From the NCBI GenBank assembly GCA_001604265.1, contig LVBC01000212.1, positions 1-5,459 on the forward strand: DNA of 5,459 nucleotides, read 5' to 3'. The notes below the pieces were generated by a model that searched no databases, had not been told where the DNA came from, and was given only the letters and a program-made list of their open reading frames with translations. Source of the stretch: Spirochaetales bacterium Spiro_01 (lineage in GTDB: Bacteria; Spirochaetota; Spirochaetia; Sphaerochaetales; Sphaerochaetaceae). The position numbers and the translations under genes are program-made. Position 1 is the first letter of the stretch, and every line of letters begins with the position of its first letter. Positions 1-5,459 of this stretch are shown piece after piece.

Positions 1-384
1 ATTTCTGTCATCTTCGTTTTCAGTGTCATCCTGACACGGGAAACAGATCTCTATTGTGGACAGGAGGCGGTCAATACCCTCATTCGACACAGCAAAGGGC
101 GAGTCATTTAGACTCACCATGAAATCATCGTACACTGAGTGGATGAGATCCGAGACCATATCGCCCTCTGGAAGCGAGAGCCTCAGGGACTTCTTCAGGG
201 CAAGGTACTTCGCAAACTGATAGCGGAAGAAGCAGGTGAATCTGAGGTCGATGAACGATTCGTCGGTGCATCTGAGATAGAAGGCCTTTATAAAGGATGA
301 GACTGCATCCTTTCTCCTGCCCTCTCTGATCTCTCGCTTTGCCTCCTTGAAGAGGTCTAGACCTGAATCACAACGTCTGCCCAT
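1..384 (-). CDS. Hypothetical protein, N-terminal 128 residues (runs off left edge)
   Basis: An open frame starts at ATG 384-382 and has no stop before the window edge, so the C-terminus is missing. AGGA lies 8 bases before the ATG, a good Shine-Dalgarno; the ATG at 391-389 is in another frame and stops after seven codons. I do not recognise the family. The protein is soluble-looking, helical and charged, with no signal peptide or membrane segment. Residues 11-39 (LFKEAKREIREGRRKDAVSS and following) resemble one TPR-like helix pair, with G22, A27 and A34 at fitting positions, but one weak repeat does not establish a TPR protein. A CxxC pair (C114, C117) is followed by an acidic stretch (about 119-126). 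It is transcribed divergently from groES. The -10-like TATTAT at 414-409 has no convincing -35, so its promoter is unassigned. Confidence 0.7.
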   Translation of the reverse strand, partial: MGRRCDSGLDLFKEAKREIREGRRKDAVSSFIKAFYLRCTDESFIDLRFTCFFRYQFAKYLALKKSLRLSLPEGDMVSDLIHSVYDDFMVSLNDSPFAVSNEGIDRLLSTIEICFPCQDDTENEDDRN

Positions 385-456
385 CTTTCATGTCCTACGT
401 GACAAAAGATAATAAAGCTTTTCAAAATGGCAAGTGCATATCTGCAATTTGAAGGA

Positions 457-478
457 TTTTTCTCCTTTTTGGCGTTTT
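457..478 (+). promoter_or_regulatory. Phased T-tracts upstream of the groES promoter (UP-element-like)
   Basis: Three T runs start at 457 (T5), 466 (T5) and 475 (T4), a regular 9-base spacing. Relative to the predicted groES start near 517 they cover about -60 to -39, where an AT-rich UP element or intrinsic bend would act. The pattern is visible in the sequence; the function is inferred. Confidence 0.35.
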
Positions 479-481
479 CTC

Positions 482-510
482 TTGCCGTTCGGCCAAAGCT
501 TGGCTATATT
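482..510 (+). promoter_or_regulatory. Predicted sigma-70-type promoter of groES
   Basis: TTGCCG (482-487, 4 of 6 matches to TTGACA), a 17-base spacer, then TATATT (505-510, 5 of 6 matches to TATAAT). Transcription would start near 516-517, giving a leader of about 55 bases before the groES ATG. Spacing is optimal, and this is the best match in the gap on the plus strand. No HrcA CIRCE repeat (TTAGCACTC-N9-GAGTGCTAA) is present, so stress control, if any, must use another site. Confidence 0.6.
492..504. repeat. Imperfect palindrome GCCAA-AGC-TTGGC inside the groES promoter spacer
   Basis: Five-base arms GCCAA (492-496) and TTGGC (500-504) flank AGC. The repeat lies within the spacer and abuts the -10 hexamer. 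A dyad here would suit a repressor or a MerR-like spacer-binding regulator, but arms this short can arise by chance. Confidence 0.4.
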
Positions 511-571
511 TCATCAAGTCGGAGAAATCTGATACAGTAAATTACATATTAGATAGGAGATATAGAAGATT

Positions 572-835
572 ATGAAGATCATTCCTCTTAACGACAGAGT
601 ACTTGTCAAGGTAGCAGCAAGTGAGGAGAAGACCGCAAGTGGTCTCTTCATTCCACAGACAAGCCAGGAGAAGACACAGATTGCCGAAGTATGTGCAGTT
701 GGCGACGACGAGACCATCAAGGTCAAGGTCGGCCAGAAGATTCTCCATGACAAGTATGCAGGAACCGCAGTAAAGGCAGATGGTGAGGACTACCTCATCC
801 TCTCAATGGCAGACATCCTTGCAGTCATCGAGTAA
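572..835 (+). CDS. groES: Co-chaperonin GroES (Hsp10)
   Basis: Cytosolic co-chaperonin. Its heptameric ring caps GroEL and closes the folding chamber in the ATP-driven cycle. At 87 residues it is shorter than the 97 of E. coli. The family pattern is intact: IIPLNDRVLVK at residues 3-13; the mobile loop at about 16-36 with SGLFIP (23-28) in place of the usual GGIVL GroEL-contact tripeptide region; a compact roof loop (about 44-53); then HDKYAGTAVKADGEDYLIL (59-77) and DILAVIE at the C-terminus. The ATG at 572 starts the conserved N-terminal strand. AGGAGA (555-560) lies 11 bases before it, slightly far, with a weaker GAAG closer. It has its own promoter and terminator, and groEL is not adjacent. 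Separate groES and groEL loci are known in Treponema pallidum, which fits a spirochaete origin. Confidence 0.97.
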   Translation: MKIIPLNDRVLVKVAASEEKTASGLFIPQTSQEKTQIAEVCAVGDDETIKVKVGQKILHDKYAGTAVKADGEDYLILSMADILAVIE

Positions 836-856
836 TCGACAGAGCTGAGAGAATAT

Positions 857-884
857 GGGGACGCCGAGTGCGCCCCCTTTTATT
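857..884 (+). terminator. Intrinsic terminator of groES
   Basis: GGGG (857-860) and CGC (862-864) pair with GCG (870-872) and CCCC (873-876). A861 is bulged and the loop is CGAGT. One further C and TTTTATTT follow. The hairpin lies 21 bases after the groES stop, between convergent genes. On the minus strand it is followed by ATATTCTC, a poor U-tract, so it would end the NERD-gene transcript less efficiently. Confidence 0.75.
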
Positions 885-887
885 TCA

Positions 888-1445
888 TCAGCCTGCAATC
901 CTCTTCATCTTTTCCTTGAAGGCCCTGAGCTCTTCAGCATCAGCTTCGCACTCTGCCAGAAGCTTTCCTATCCTTCCAAACAGCTTGGATGTCATGATGG
1001 ACGAGCCCTCCATTTCCACTCTCTTCAGAAGAGCGACCATATCCTTCCTATATACAATATAGTCGTCGAAGCTCCTCTCAACACAATCAAAGCAGCACTT
1101 GTCCGCCAGGACAGATACAGAAATCACAGGAACACTTGTCCTGCCCAGAAACTTCTTTAGCCTTTCCCTGTGCTTCCTGTTCTGGAATACTGGAGATTTC
1201 ACAACTCCCTTATGCTTTTCAGTCTGCTGCTTCCAATACAGGTCAGTATCGATCCCAGAGAGCTCACCACTGTAGTTCTTGCACTCGATGACGTAGATTG
1301 CCCTGTGCGTCAGCATGACGATATCGATCTCTGTATCCGCTTTGCTGTTCTTTGGAACAAGGCAGTTGTGGAACACACAAGCATCACCAAAATTGTATAC
1401 GAGTCTGTTGTATACCGACCTTTCGAACTTTTCACCTTTTGCCAT
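888..1445 (-). CDS. NERD-domain protein, putative PD-(D/E)XK-type nuclease
   Basis: The 185-residue product matches the NERD (nuclease-related) domain pattern: GEKFERSVYNRL at residues 4-15; E39 and D41 in TEIDIVMLTHRAIYVIE; then E54-C-K56-N-Y-S-G60, the (D/E)xK strand expected to hold catalytic and metal-binding residues; and W71 after it. NERD domains are related to restriction-type endonucleases and are thought to act on DNA, but most members, including this one, lack an assigned substrate. The C-terminal third, ending in about 40 charged helical residues, has no recognised motif. No signal peptide or membrane segment is seen. The frame extends 10 codons further up, but AGGAGGAG seven bases before the ATG at 1445 sets the start there and gives the usual MAKGEKFE beginning. 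It is cut off from the helicase operon by a terminator and has candidate promoters of its own. It converges on groES. Confidence 0.82.
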   Translation of the reverse strand: MAKGEKFERSVYNRLVYNFGDACVFHNCLVPKNSKADTEIDIVMLTHRAIYVIECKNYSGELSGIDTDLYWKQQTEKHKGVVKSPVFQNRKHRERLKKFLGRTSVPVISVSVLADKCCFDCVERSFDDYIVYRKDMVALLKRVEMEGSSIMTSKLFGRIGKLLAECEADAEELRAFKEKMKRIAG

Positions 1446-1452
1446 ACTCGAT

Positions 1453-1460
1453 CTCCTCCT
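1453..1460 (-). promoter_or_regulatory. Strong Shine-Dalgarno of the NERD gene
   Basis: AGGAGGAG on the minus strand, seven bases before the ATG at 1445-1443. It is nearly ideal. It lies inside the longer open frame that begins at 1475, so it decides for the shorter, 185-residue product. Confidence 0.8.
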
Positions 1461-1466
1461 GCAAGC

Positions 1467-1494
1467 AGAATACAAGTTGCGAAGAAATGGCCAA
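1467..1494 (-). promoter_or_regulatory. Alternative sigma-70-like promoter of the NERD gene
   Basis: TTGGCC (1494-1489), a 16-base spacer and TATTCT (1472-1467), with 4 of 6 matches in each hexamer. The start would fall near 1460, inside the Shine-Dalgarno, leaving an implausibly short leader. It competes with the overlapping sigma-54 reading, and I favour the latter slightly. Confidence 0.2.
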
Positions 1495-1496
1495 TT
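1475..1496 (-). promoter_or_regulatory. Candidate sigma-54 (RpoN) promoter of the NERD gene
   Basis: The minus strand reads TTGGCC (1494-1489), ATTTCTTC, then GCAA (1480-1477). This puts GG (1492-1491) and GC (1480-1479) exactly 10 bases apart, as the -24/-12 elements require. TGGC at -24 and GCA at -12 match the consensus; the ACG after TGGC and the second T of TTGC do not. Transcription would start near 1467, giving a 22-base leader that contains the whole Shine-Dalgarno. A sigma-54 activator is encoded about 2.2 kb away on the same strand. Confidence 0.38.
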
Positions 1497-1514
1497 GTCC
1501 TCTTCGCCATATGG

Positions 1515-1534
1515 AAAAAGGCTATCAGATAGCC
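1515..1534 (-). terminator. Intrinsic terminator of the kinase-regulator-helicase operon
   Basis: On the minus strand GGCTAT (1534-1529), loop CTG and ATAGCC (1525-1520) form a perfect 6-bp stem, followed at once by TTTTT (1519-1515). It lies 66 bases past the helicase stop and 69 bases before the NERD start. It should end the operon, or limit read-through into the nuclease gene. Confidence 0.78.
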
Positions 1535-1588
1535 CAATAGGACCAATATCTCTTTTACTTTATAAAAGAATATTGACAGACATTGGGG
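1533..1588. repeat. Extended AT-rich inverted repeat between helicase and NERD genes
   Basis: The inner arms, read on the plus strand, are AATATCTCTTTTA (1545-1557) and TAAAAGAATATT (1563-1574). They pair over 12 bp with one bulged base, around a CTTTA loop. Outside unpaired stretches of 6 and 7 bases, CCCAAT (1533-1538) and ATTGGG (1582-1587) pair again. As RNA on the minus strand it would form a long hairpin without its own U-tract. Its last GG (1534-1533) is also the first GG of the terminator stem, so the outer stem and the terminator exclude each other slightly. As DNA, the inner dyad spans about -78 to -107 of the predicted sigma-54 start. Either a 3'-end-stabilising RNA structure or a protein-binding site would explain it. 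Confidence 0.6.
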
Positions 1589-1600
1589 TATTTTCAGGTG

Positions 1601-3685
1601 TCAGTAGAGGAAGTTCTCGATGTGGCGGGAGACTGACTCCTCCATCAGCTCCTCCGGGAAGAAGCTCCTTGGAAGCTGATTGAGTATATACTCCCTCCAC
1701 TTGTTCATCCTGCCATCCAGCATGTAGACGACACCTCTATCGTCCTGGCTTCTGAGAAGTCTGCCAAAGCCCTGCTTGAGCTTCATTATCATCTCGGGCA
1801 TGCTGATCTCCCTGAAGGAGCTTCTGCCCTCCTTCTCTATCTTCTCGCTGCGGGCGGCGAAGATGGGCTCGTTGAGCTGTGGAAATGGAAGCTTCGTTAT
1901 TATCACAAGTCGCAGTGTGTCTCCCGGTGCATCGATCCCCTCCCAGAAGGACTGGGTAGCAAAGAGAACGGAGTCCTTGTCATCCTTGAACTCCTTGAGA
2001 AGGACGCTTCTCGAGACATCTGGCATCTGGATAAGGCATCTGAATGGAAGGCTTCCATTGAGGCGTTCAAAGCAGGCGTTCATCATCTGATTTGATGTGA
2101 ACAGAACAAGTGCGCCACCTCCCGAGGCCTCTATTGCCGCACTGATGAGGGGAACTATCTTCTCCACATACTCCTTTTCAGTTGCATTCGAATACATCGG
2201 AGCATCCTGGCTCAGAAGCAGCAGAAGGTTGCTCTTGAAGTCGAAGGGGGACTCGTAGAAGCCTGTAAGGCTCTCCCTCCTATCCAGTCCTACCTGCTTT
2301 CTGAAGTAGCTGAACTCGTTGTCGACCTTCAGTGTTGCAGAGCAGCAGACGACTGTATCCATCTGTGAGAAGAGCGCTTCGCTCAGTGTCGATGCGACCT
2401 CGAGGGGTGCTATATTGATGCTGACATTGTCCTGCTGGTTCCTTCCAAGTCTTCTTCTTGAGAGGAAGTAGACATCATCGGTCCAGAGGCTGAAGGTTGC
2501 AAAGTCGCGTATCACATCGACAAAGGCTGCAAGATGGTCCATAGCACTCTGCATCGTCTTATGCTTCTGCTCCTCACCTTCGGCAAATGGAGTTCTCTCA
2601 AGCAGCATGTTTCCAGAAATCACAGCCTGCTTTATCTCCTCAGCAAGCGCCATTGCGACTTCAGAGAACTCCTGGAGCGCAGGAAAGGATCTCGATGTGA
2701 GTCTGAGCTCGCCCGGTCTCTGCAGGATAGATAGCATTATCTGGTTGAGCCGCTCTGCGATGCGGGAGGCATTCTGGAGCGAAGTATTTATCCTGTTATA
2801 GGCATCAGTGTCGTTCGAAAGGAGACATACAGCCTCCAGAAGGCTCTGCTTCTCGCTTCCATACTTGACGCGGAGTATCTTCCTCATCTGGAAAGCAAGG
2901 TCCCTGTACGAGAAGCTCCTTGTGAAGAGAGAGGTCGCATTTCGGTCGATGTTGTGGCACTCGTCTATCACCAATCTGCTGTATGAGGGGAGGACAAAGC
3001 GCTCATCGTAACCCTCCCCGCTCTCGAGTCTCTGTCTTGAGTCTGTAAAGAGCAGATGGTGGTTCGTCACAATTATCTTCGCACTCTCTGCAAGCCGCTT
3101 GCTCCTGTAGAAGAAGCAGCGGTTGAAGTATGGACAGCGACCTGAGAGGCAGAGGTCGAAGTCGCTTGAGATATCCGACCTGAGAAGACCCGAGGGCATA
3201 TCCCCCTTGTAGTCATCGAGGACACCGGTCTCTGTCGTTGCGGCCCAGGTGGCAAGCTGACCTTCGGCAGACTTCTGGTCCATCGAGAAGAGGTCTGCAA
3301 AGGCCGAGTTCTCGTAGAGTCTTCTCAGGCAGAGATAGTTGGAGCGGCCGAGCATCAGCGCATATGGCACGATCATGCCACAGGCCTCCTCGAGGGCTGG
3401 GATGTCATGGTCGAATAGCTGCTTCTGGAGTGTTATTGTGCTTGTCGCTATCACACTCCTCTCGTCAGGATTCTCGAGCGCATTCAAAAGTGCAACGGAG
3501 AGATATGCAAAGCTCTTGCCGATGCCGGTACCGGCCTCGAAGATACCAGCCTTCGAGCTGTTGTAGCACTGTGCGATCATCTTCGCCATCTCAAGCTGGC
3601 CTGGCCTCTCCTCATAGCGGGAGACCGCCCTGTTGAGCATTCCTCCAGGAGAAAGGATATCCTCAAGCTGGATATCTTCAATCAT
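1601..3685 (-). CDS. dinG: DinG-family ATP-dependent Fe-S DNA helicase (XPD/Rad3-like, superfamily 2)
   Basis: A 694-residue helicase of the DinG/XPD group, expected to unwind DNA 5' to 3', including R-loops and forked repair or replication intermediates. All helicase motifs are present: RPGQ at 27-30; Walker A in AGTGIGKS at 51-58; DECH at 241-244, with Cys where E. coli DinG has Ala; SATL at 449-452; FTSNQ at 529-533; WEGID at 581-585; and QGFGRLLRS at 638-646. Four cysteines (119, 179, 184, 190) reproduce the C...C-x4-C-x5-C spacing of the E. coli DinG 4Fe-4S ligands, so the cluster should be intact. There is no N-terminal exonuclease domain, unlike Firmicute DinG; length is close to the 716 of E. 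coli. The start ATG lies within ATGATTGA, overlapping the regulator stop by 8 bases. GGAGAG five bases upstream (3696-3691) serves as ribosome binding site, so translational coupling is likely. A helicase as third gene of a two-component operon is unusual. Confidence 0.93.
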   Translation of the reverse strand: MIEDIQLEDILSPGGMLNRAVSRYEERPGQLEMAKMIAQCYNSSKAGIFEAGTGIGKSFAYLSVALLNALENPDERSVIATSTITLQKQLFDHDIPALEEACGMIVPYALMLGRSNYLCLRRLYENSAFADLFSMDQKSAEGQLATWAATTETGVLDDYKGDMPSGLLRSDISSDFDLCLSGRCPYFNRCFFYRSKRLAESAKIIVTNHHLLFTDSRQRLESGEGYDERFVLPSYSRLVIDECHNIDRNATSLFTRSFSYRDLAFQMRKILRVKYGSEKQSLLEAVCLLSNDTDAYNRINTSLQNASRIAERLNQIMLSILQRPGELRLTSRSFPALQEFSEVAMALAEEIKQAVISGNMLLERTPFAEGEEQKHKTMQSAMDHLAAFVDVIRDFATFSLWTDDVYFLSRRRLGRNQQDNVSINIAPLEVASTLSEALFSQMDTVVCCSATLKVDNEFSYFRKQVGLDRRESLTGFYESPFDFKSNLLLLLSQDAPMYSNATEKEYVEKIVPLISAAIEASGGGALVLFTSNQMMNACFERLNGSLPFRCLIQMPDVSRSVLLKEFKDDKDSVLFATQSFWEGIDAPGDTLRLVIITKLPFPQLNEPIFAARSEKIEKEGRSSFREISMPEMIMKLKQGFGRLLRSQDDRGVVYMLDGRMNKWREYILNQLPRSFFPEELMEESVSRHIENFLY

Positions 3686-5042
3686 CCTGACTCTCCATAT
3701 TGTATTCGAGCAGCTTCCTGTGAAGTGTCTTCCTGCCTATTCCGAGCACAGTTGCGGCCTTGGTCTTGTTCCCTCCACAGTAGCCGATGGTCCTGGTGAT
3801 CAGCTCCTTCTCGACCTCCTCGAGGGAGCAGCCGAGCTTTATGCTGAGTATATCCTCTCTCTCTGCGACCTTCACATTCTCCGGAAGGTCCTCGAGCTCT
3901 ATGGTCTTTCCATGGCACATTACAAGTCCGGCCTCGATTGCATTCTGAAGTTCCCTGATATTTCCAGGCCAGGAGTAGGCAAAGAGCGCCTTCCTTGCCT
4001 GGGCAGAGATTCCTTCGACCTTCTTGTTGTTCTTCTTCGACAGAGTCTCCAGGAAGTGCGAGATAAGCAGTGGGATATCCTCCTTCCTCTCCCTAAGCGG
4101 TGGGACATCTATGTGGACTACATTCAATCTGAAATACAGATCCTCGCGGAAGCTGCCCTTTCTGACCTCTTCGGCAAGGTTCCTGTTCGTTGCGGCAACG
4201 ACCCTGACATCCACTGTGAGCGTCTCTTCGCCACCGACACGCTCGAACTGTCTCTCCTGTAGGACCCTCAGCAGCTTCACCTGGGTGCTCTGGTCTATCT
4301 CCCCGATTTCATCGAGAAAGAGAGTTCCGCCATCTGCAAGCTCGAATCTACCTTTCTTTCTGGCAATTGCACCGGTAAAGGCGCCCTTCTCATGTCCGAA
4401 GAGCTCGCTTTCGAGAAGAGTCGGAGTAAGAGATGCACAGTTGACTTTGATGAAGGGCTTGTCCTTTCTCAGCGAGAGGTTGTGGAGTGCATCTGCAACA
4501 AGCTCCTTGCCGACACCGGATTCGCCGCTTATGAGGACATTGGCGTTGGTAGGTGCGACCTGTTTTATCACACCCATCATCTTCGAGACCTTCTCGCTCT
4601 GCCCGATTATCTTCCCGTAGCCGCTCTCTCTCTTTACTTTCTCAAGTTCCTCTGTGAGACGCCTGTTCTCATCGAGGACCTTCCTGTTTCTAAGGCTCTT
4701 GGAGACAGTGAGGATGAGGTGGTCGAGGTCGATAGGCTTTGTGAAGAAGTCGGCAGCTCCATCCTTGCAGGCCTGGACTGCAGTCTCTATAGTTCCATGG
4801 CCAGTCAGCACGATGACAGGCATCATCGGATAGGCGGAGACGCTCTTTTCAAGCAGGTCGAGGCCGCTCATCACCGGCATCCTGATATCCGTGATCACGA
4901 GATCTACGCTGTTCGTGTTTATCAGATTCCAGGCGATGGCGCCATTTTCGGCAGTGAGCACATCGTACCCCTCGTCCTCGAAGGCGATCTGAAGTCCGCT
5001 TCTTATGTTCTTCTCGTCATCTGCAATAAGGATCGTCGCCAT
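3678..5042 (-). CDS. NtrC-family sigma-54-dependent response regulator
   Basis: A 454-residue cytosolic transcription activator of three standard domains. The receiver (about 1-118) has acidic pocket D8/D9, phospho-acceptor D52, T80 and K102. A helical linker leads to the AAA+ domain (about 143-370) with Walker A GESGVGKE (173-180), the sigma-54 contact loop GAFTGA (220-225), Walker B LFLDEIGE (241-248), FREDLYFRLNV (298-308) and the sensor-II region SWPGNIRELQN (357-367). A Fis-type helix-turn-helix ends the protein (about 423-449: GGNKTKAATVLGIGRKTLHR). Phosphorylation would promote oligomer formation and ATP-driven opening of sigma-54 promoters. All key residues are intact. I start at ATG 5042, giving MATILIADDE and a TGATG overlap with the kinase stop; GTG at 5045 would add one residue. 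It resembles AtoC/ZraR-type regulators, but the signal and regulon cannot be read from sequence. Confidence 0.96.
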   Translation of the reverse strand: MATILIADDEKNIRSGLQIAFEDEGYDVLTAENGAIAWNLINTNSVDLVITDIRMPVMSGLDLLEKSVSAYPMMPVIVLTGHGTIETAVQACKDGAADFFTKPIDLDHLILTVSKSLRNRKVLDENRRLTEELEKVKRESGYGKIIGQSEKVSKMMGVIKQVAPTNANVLISGESGVGKELVADALHNLSLRKDKPFIKVNCASLTPTLLESELFGHEKGAFTGAIARKKGRFELADGGTLFLDEIGEIDQSTQVKLLRVLQERQFERVGGEETLTVDVRVVAATNRNLAEEVRKGSFREDLYFRLNVVHIDVPPLRERKEDIPLLISHFLETLSKKNNKKVEGISAQARKALFAYSWPGNIRELQNAIEAGLVMCHGKTIELEDLPENVKVAEREDILSIKLGCSLEEVEKELITRTIGYCGGNKTKAATVLGIGRKTLHRKLLEYNMESQDD

Positions 5043-5459
5043 CACATCCCCCCTTCAATTACCTTTCTCTCACTGCCAGGGACCGGCAGCCTTATGATGA
5101 ATTCGGTACCCTCGCCGACAGTGCTCTTGACGCTTATGTCGCCCTTCAGCTCCTTGACCACCTTGTACACTACAGTGAGTCCAAGTCCGGTACCGCTTGC
5201 CTTCGTGGTGAAGTATGGCTCGAATATCTTTGCAAGCTTGTCCTCCGGGATTCCGCAGCCTGTATCCCTGATGGAGAAGACAACGCTGTTTCCATCGACG
5301 CCGACAGAGAGGTAGAGCTTTCCACCACTCTCCATCGCATTCATCGCATTCTTTATTATATTCAGCAGTGCCTGCTTGAAGTAGTTCGCATCTATGTTTA
5401 TGCGGGGAAGGAAGTTGTCGAAGTCCGTTATGAGTTCGATCCCGTGCTCCTCCAGCTCG
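5042..5459 (-). CDS. Sensor histidine kinase, C-terminal 138 residues (cut by right edge)
   Basis: The frame is open from the window edge to TGA 5044-5042, so this is the ATP-binding end of a larger kinase; the sensor part, dimerisation helices and phospho-histidine lie outside. In fragment numbering, the N box is ALLNIIKNAMNAM (30-42) with N33 and N37, the G1 box is DTGCGIP (65-71), the F box is KIFEPYFTTK (77-86) and the G2 box is SGTGLGL (88-94). This is a complete HATPase_c core of the NtrB/AtoS/ZraS type. The Met codon in the N box is internal, not a start. The stop overlaps the regulator start by one base, so the two form a cognate pair. Six G's (5053-5048) precede the last codon and may double as the regulator's ribosome binding site. 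The operon promoter lies beyond the window. Confidence 0.95.
   Translation of the reverse strand, partial: ELEEHGIELITDFDNFLPRINIDANYFKQALLNIIKNAMNAMESGGKLYLSVGVDGNSVVFSIRDTGCGIPEDKLAKIFEPYFTTKASGTGLGLTVVYKVVKELKGDISVKSTVGEGTEFIIRLPVPGSERKVIEGGM

Noticed and set aside
409..414. TATTAT (minus strand) as -10 of the left-edge gene
   Set aside because: No reasonable -35 hexamer at 15-19 bases upstream, so I do not call a promoter.
470..485. Sigma-54-like TGGC...TTGC upstream of groES
   Set aside because: GG and GC are 11 bases apart instead of the required 10, and a good sigma-70 promoter overlaps it.
517..571. RNA thermometer or riboswitch in the groES leader
   Set aside because: No U-rich stretch able to pair with AGGAGA and no convincing stem; the leader is purine-rich and appears unstructured.
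385..571. CIRCE or HAIR heat-shock operator
   Set aside because: Neither TTAGCACTC-N9-GAGTGCTAA nor CTTGAGT-type arms are present on either strand.
1446..1475. Longer NERD protein starting at 1475 (10 extra residues, MYSACRRRSS)
   Set aside because: The extension covers the AGGAGGAG Shine-Dalgarno and overlaps the candidate promoter; the conserved region begins only after the Met at 1445.
1573..1578. Perfect TTGACA on the plus strand
   Set aside because: No -10 hexamer at 16-18 bases, and it would read antisense into the helicase gene; it is part of the inverted repeat region.
3633..4262. 209-codon plus-strand open frame
   Set aside because: Antisense shadow of the regulator's AAA+ and helix-turn-helix regions, with no recognisable domain.
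4392..5315. 307-codon plus-strand open frame opposite the regulator and kinase
   Set aside because: It lies wholly antisense to two genes with complete, motif-perfect domains, has no family resemblance and no ribosome binding site of note; long antisense frames are expected from this codon bias.
1..5459. CRISPR array, insertion sequence, tRNA or rRNA
   Set aside because: No spaced direct repeats, transposase motifs, terminal repeats or cloverleaf-like sequence were found on either strand.

Overview
The window looks like chromosomal DNA from a bacterium, most likely a spirochaete of the Treponema/Sphaerochaeta type. This rests on the short 87-residue GroES, which reads like treponemal GroES, on groES standing apart from groEL, and on moderate GC content with frequent ATA isoleucine codons. 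No rRNA or marker gene is present, so the taxonomy is inference.

Left part (1-887): an incomplete minus-strand gene of unknown function starts at 384 and runs off the left edge. It is divergent from groES (572-835, plus strand). The 187-base gap between them holds a good sigma-70-type promoter for groES, with phased T-tracts upstream and a 13-bp imperfect palindrome filling the -35/-10 spacer. No CIRCE element is visible. groES is monocistronic and ends in a GC-rich hairpin terminator, in a short convergent gap with the next gene.

Middle (888-1600): a minus-strand gene encodes a 185-residue NERD-domain (PD-(D/E)XK-like) putative nuclease. The 155 bases upstream of it hold, in minus-strand order, a large AT-rich dyad, a compact intrinsic terminator for the operon upstream, and a candidate sigma-54 promoter with exact GG-N10-GC spacing. 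A strong Shine-Dalgarno sequence then sets the start at 1445.

Right part (1601-5459): a tightly packed minus-strand operon holds a sensor histidine kinase (C-terminal part only, cut by the right edge), an NtrC-type sigma-54 response regulator, and a DinG-family Fe-S DNA helicase. The first junction is a one-base TGATG overlap and the second an 8-base overlap, so translational coupling is likely.

How they may work together: the kinase would phosphorylate the regulator, which then drives sigma-54 promoters. The only plausible sigma-54 promoter seen in the gaps of this window lies before the NERD gene, with a dyad at about -78 to -107, the usual distance for an NtrC-type enhancer. A two-component system controlling a nuclease, with a helicase in the same operon, is the most interesting hypothesis here; it is inference. 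Otherwise the genes belong to familiar families, and I see no mobile element, CRISPR array, tRNA or rRNA.
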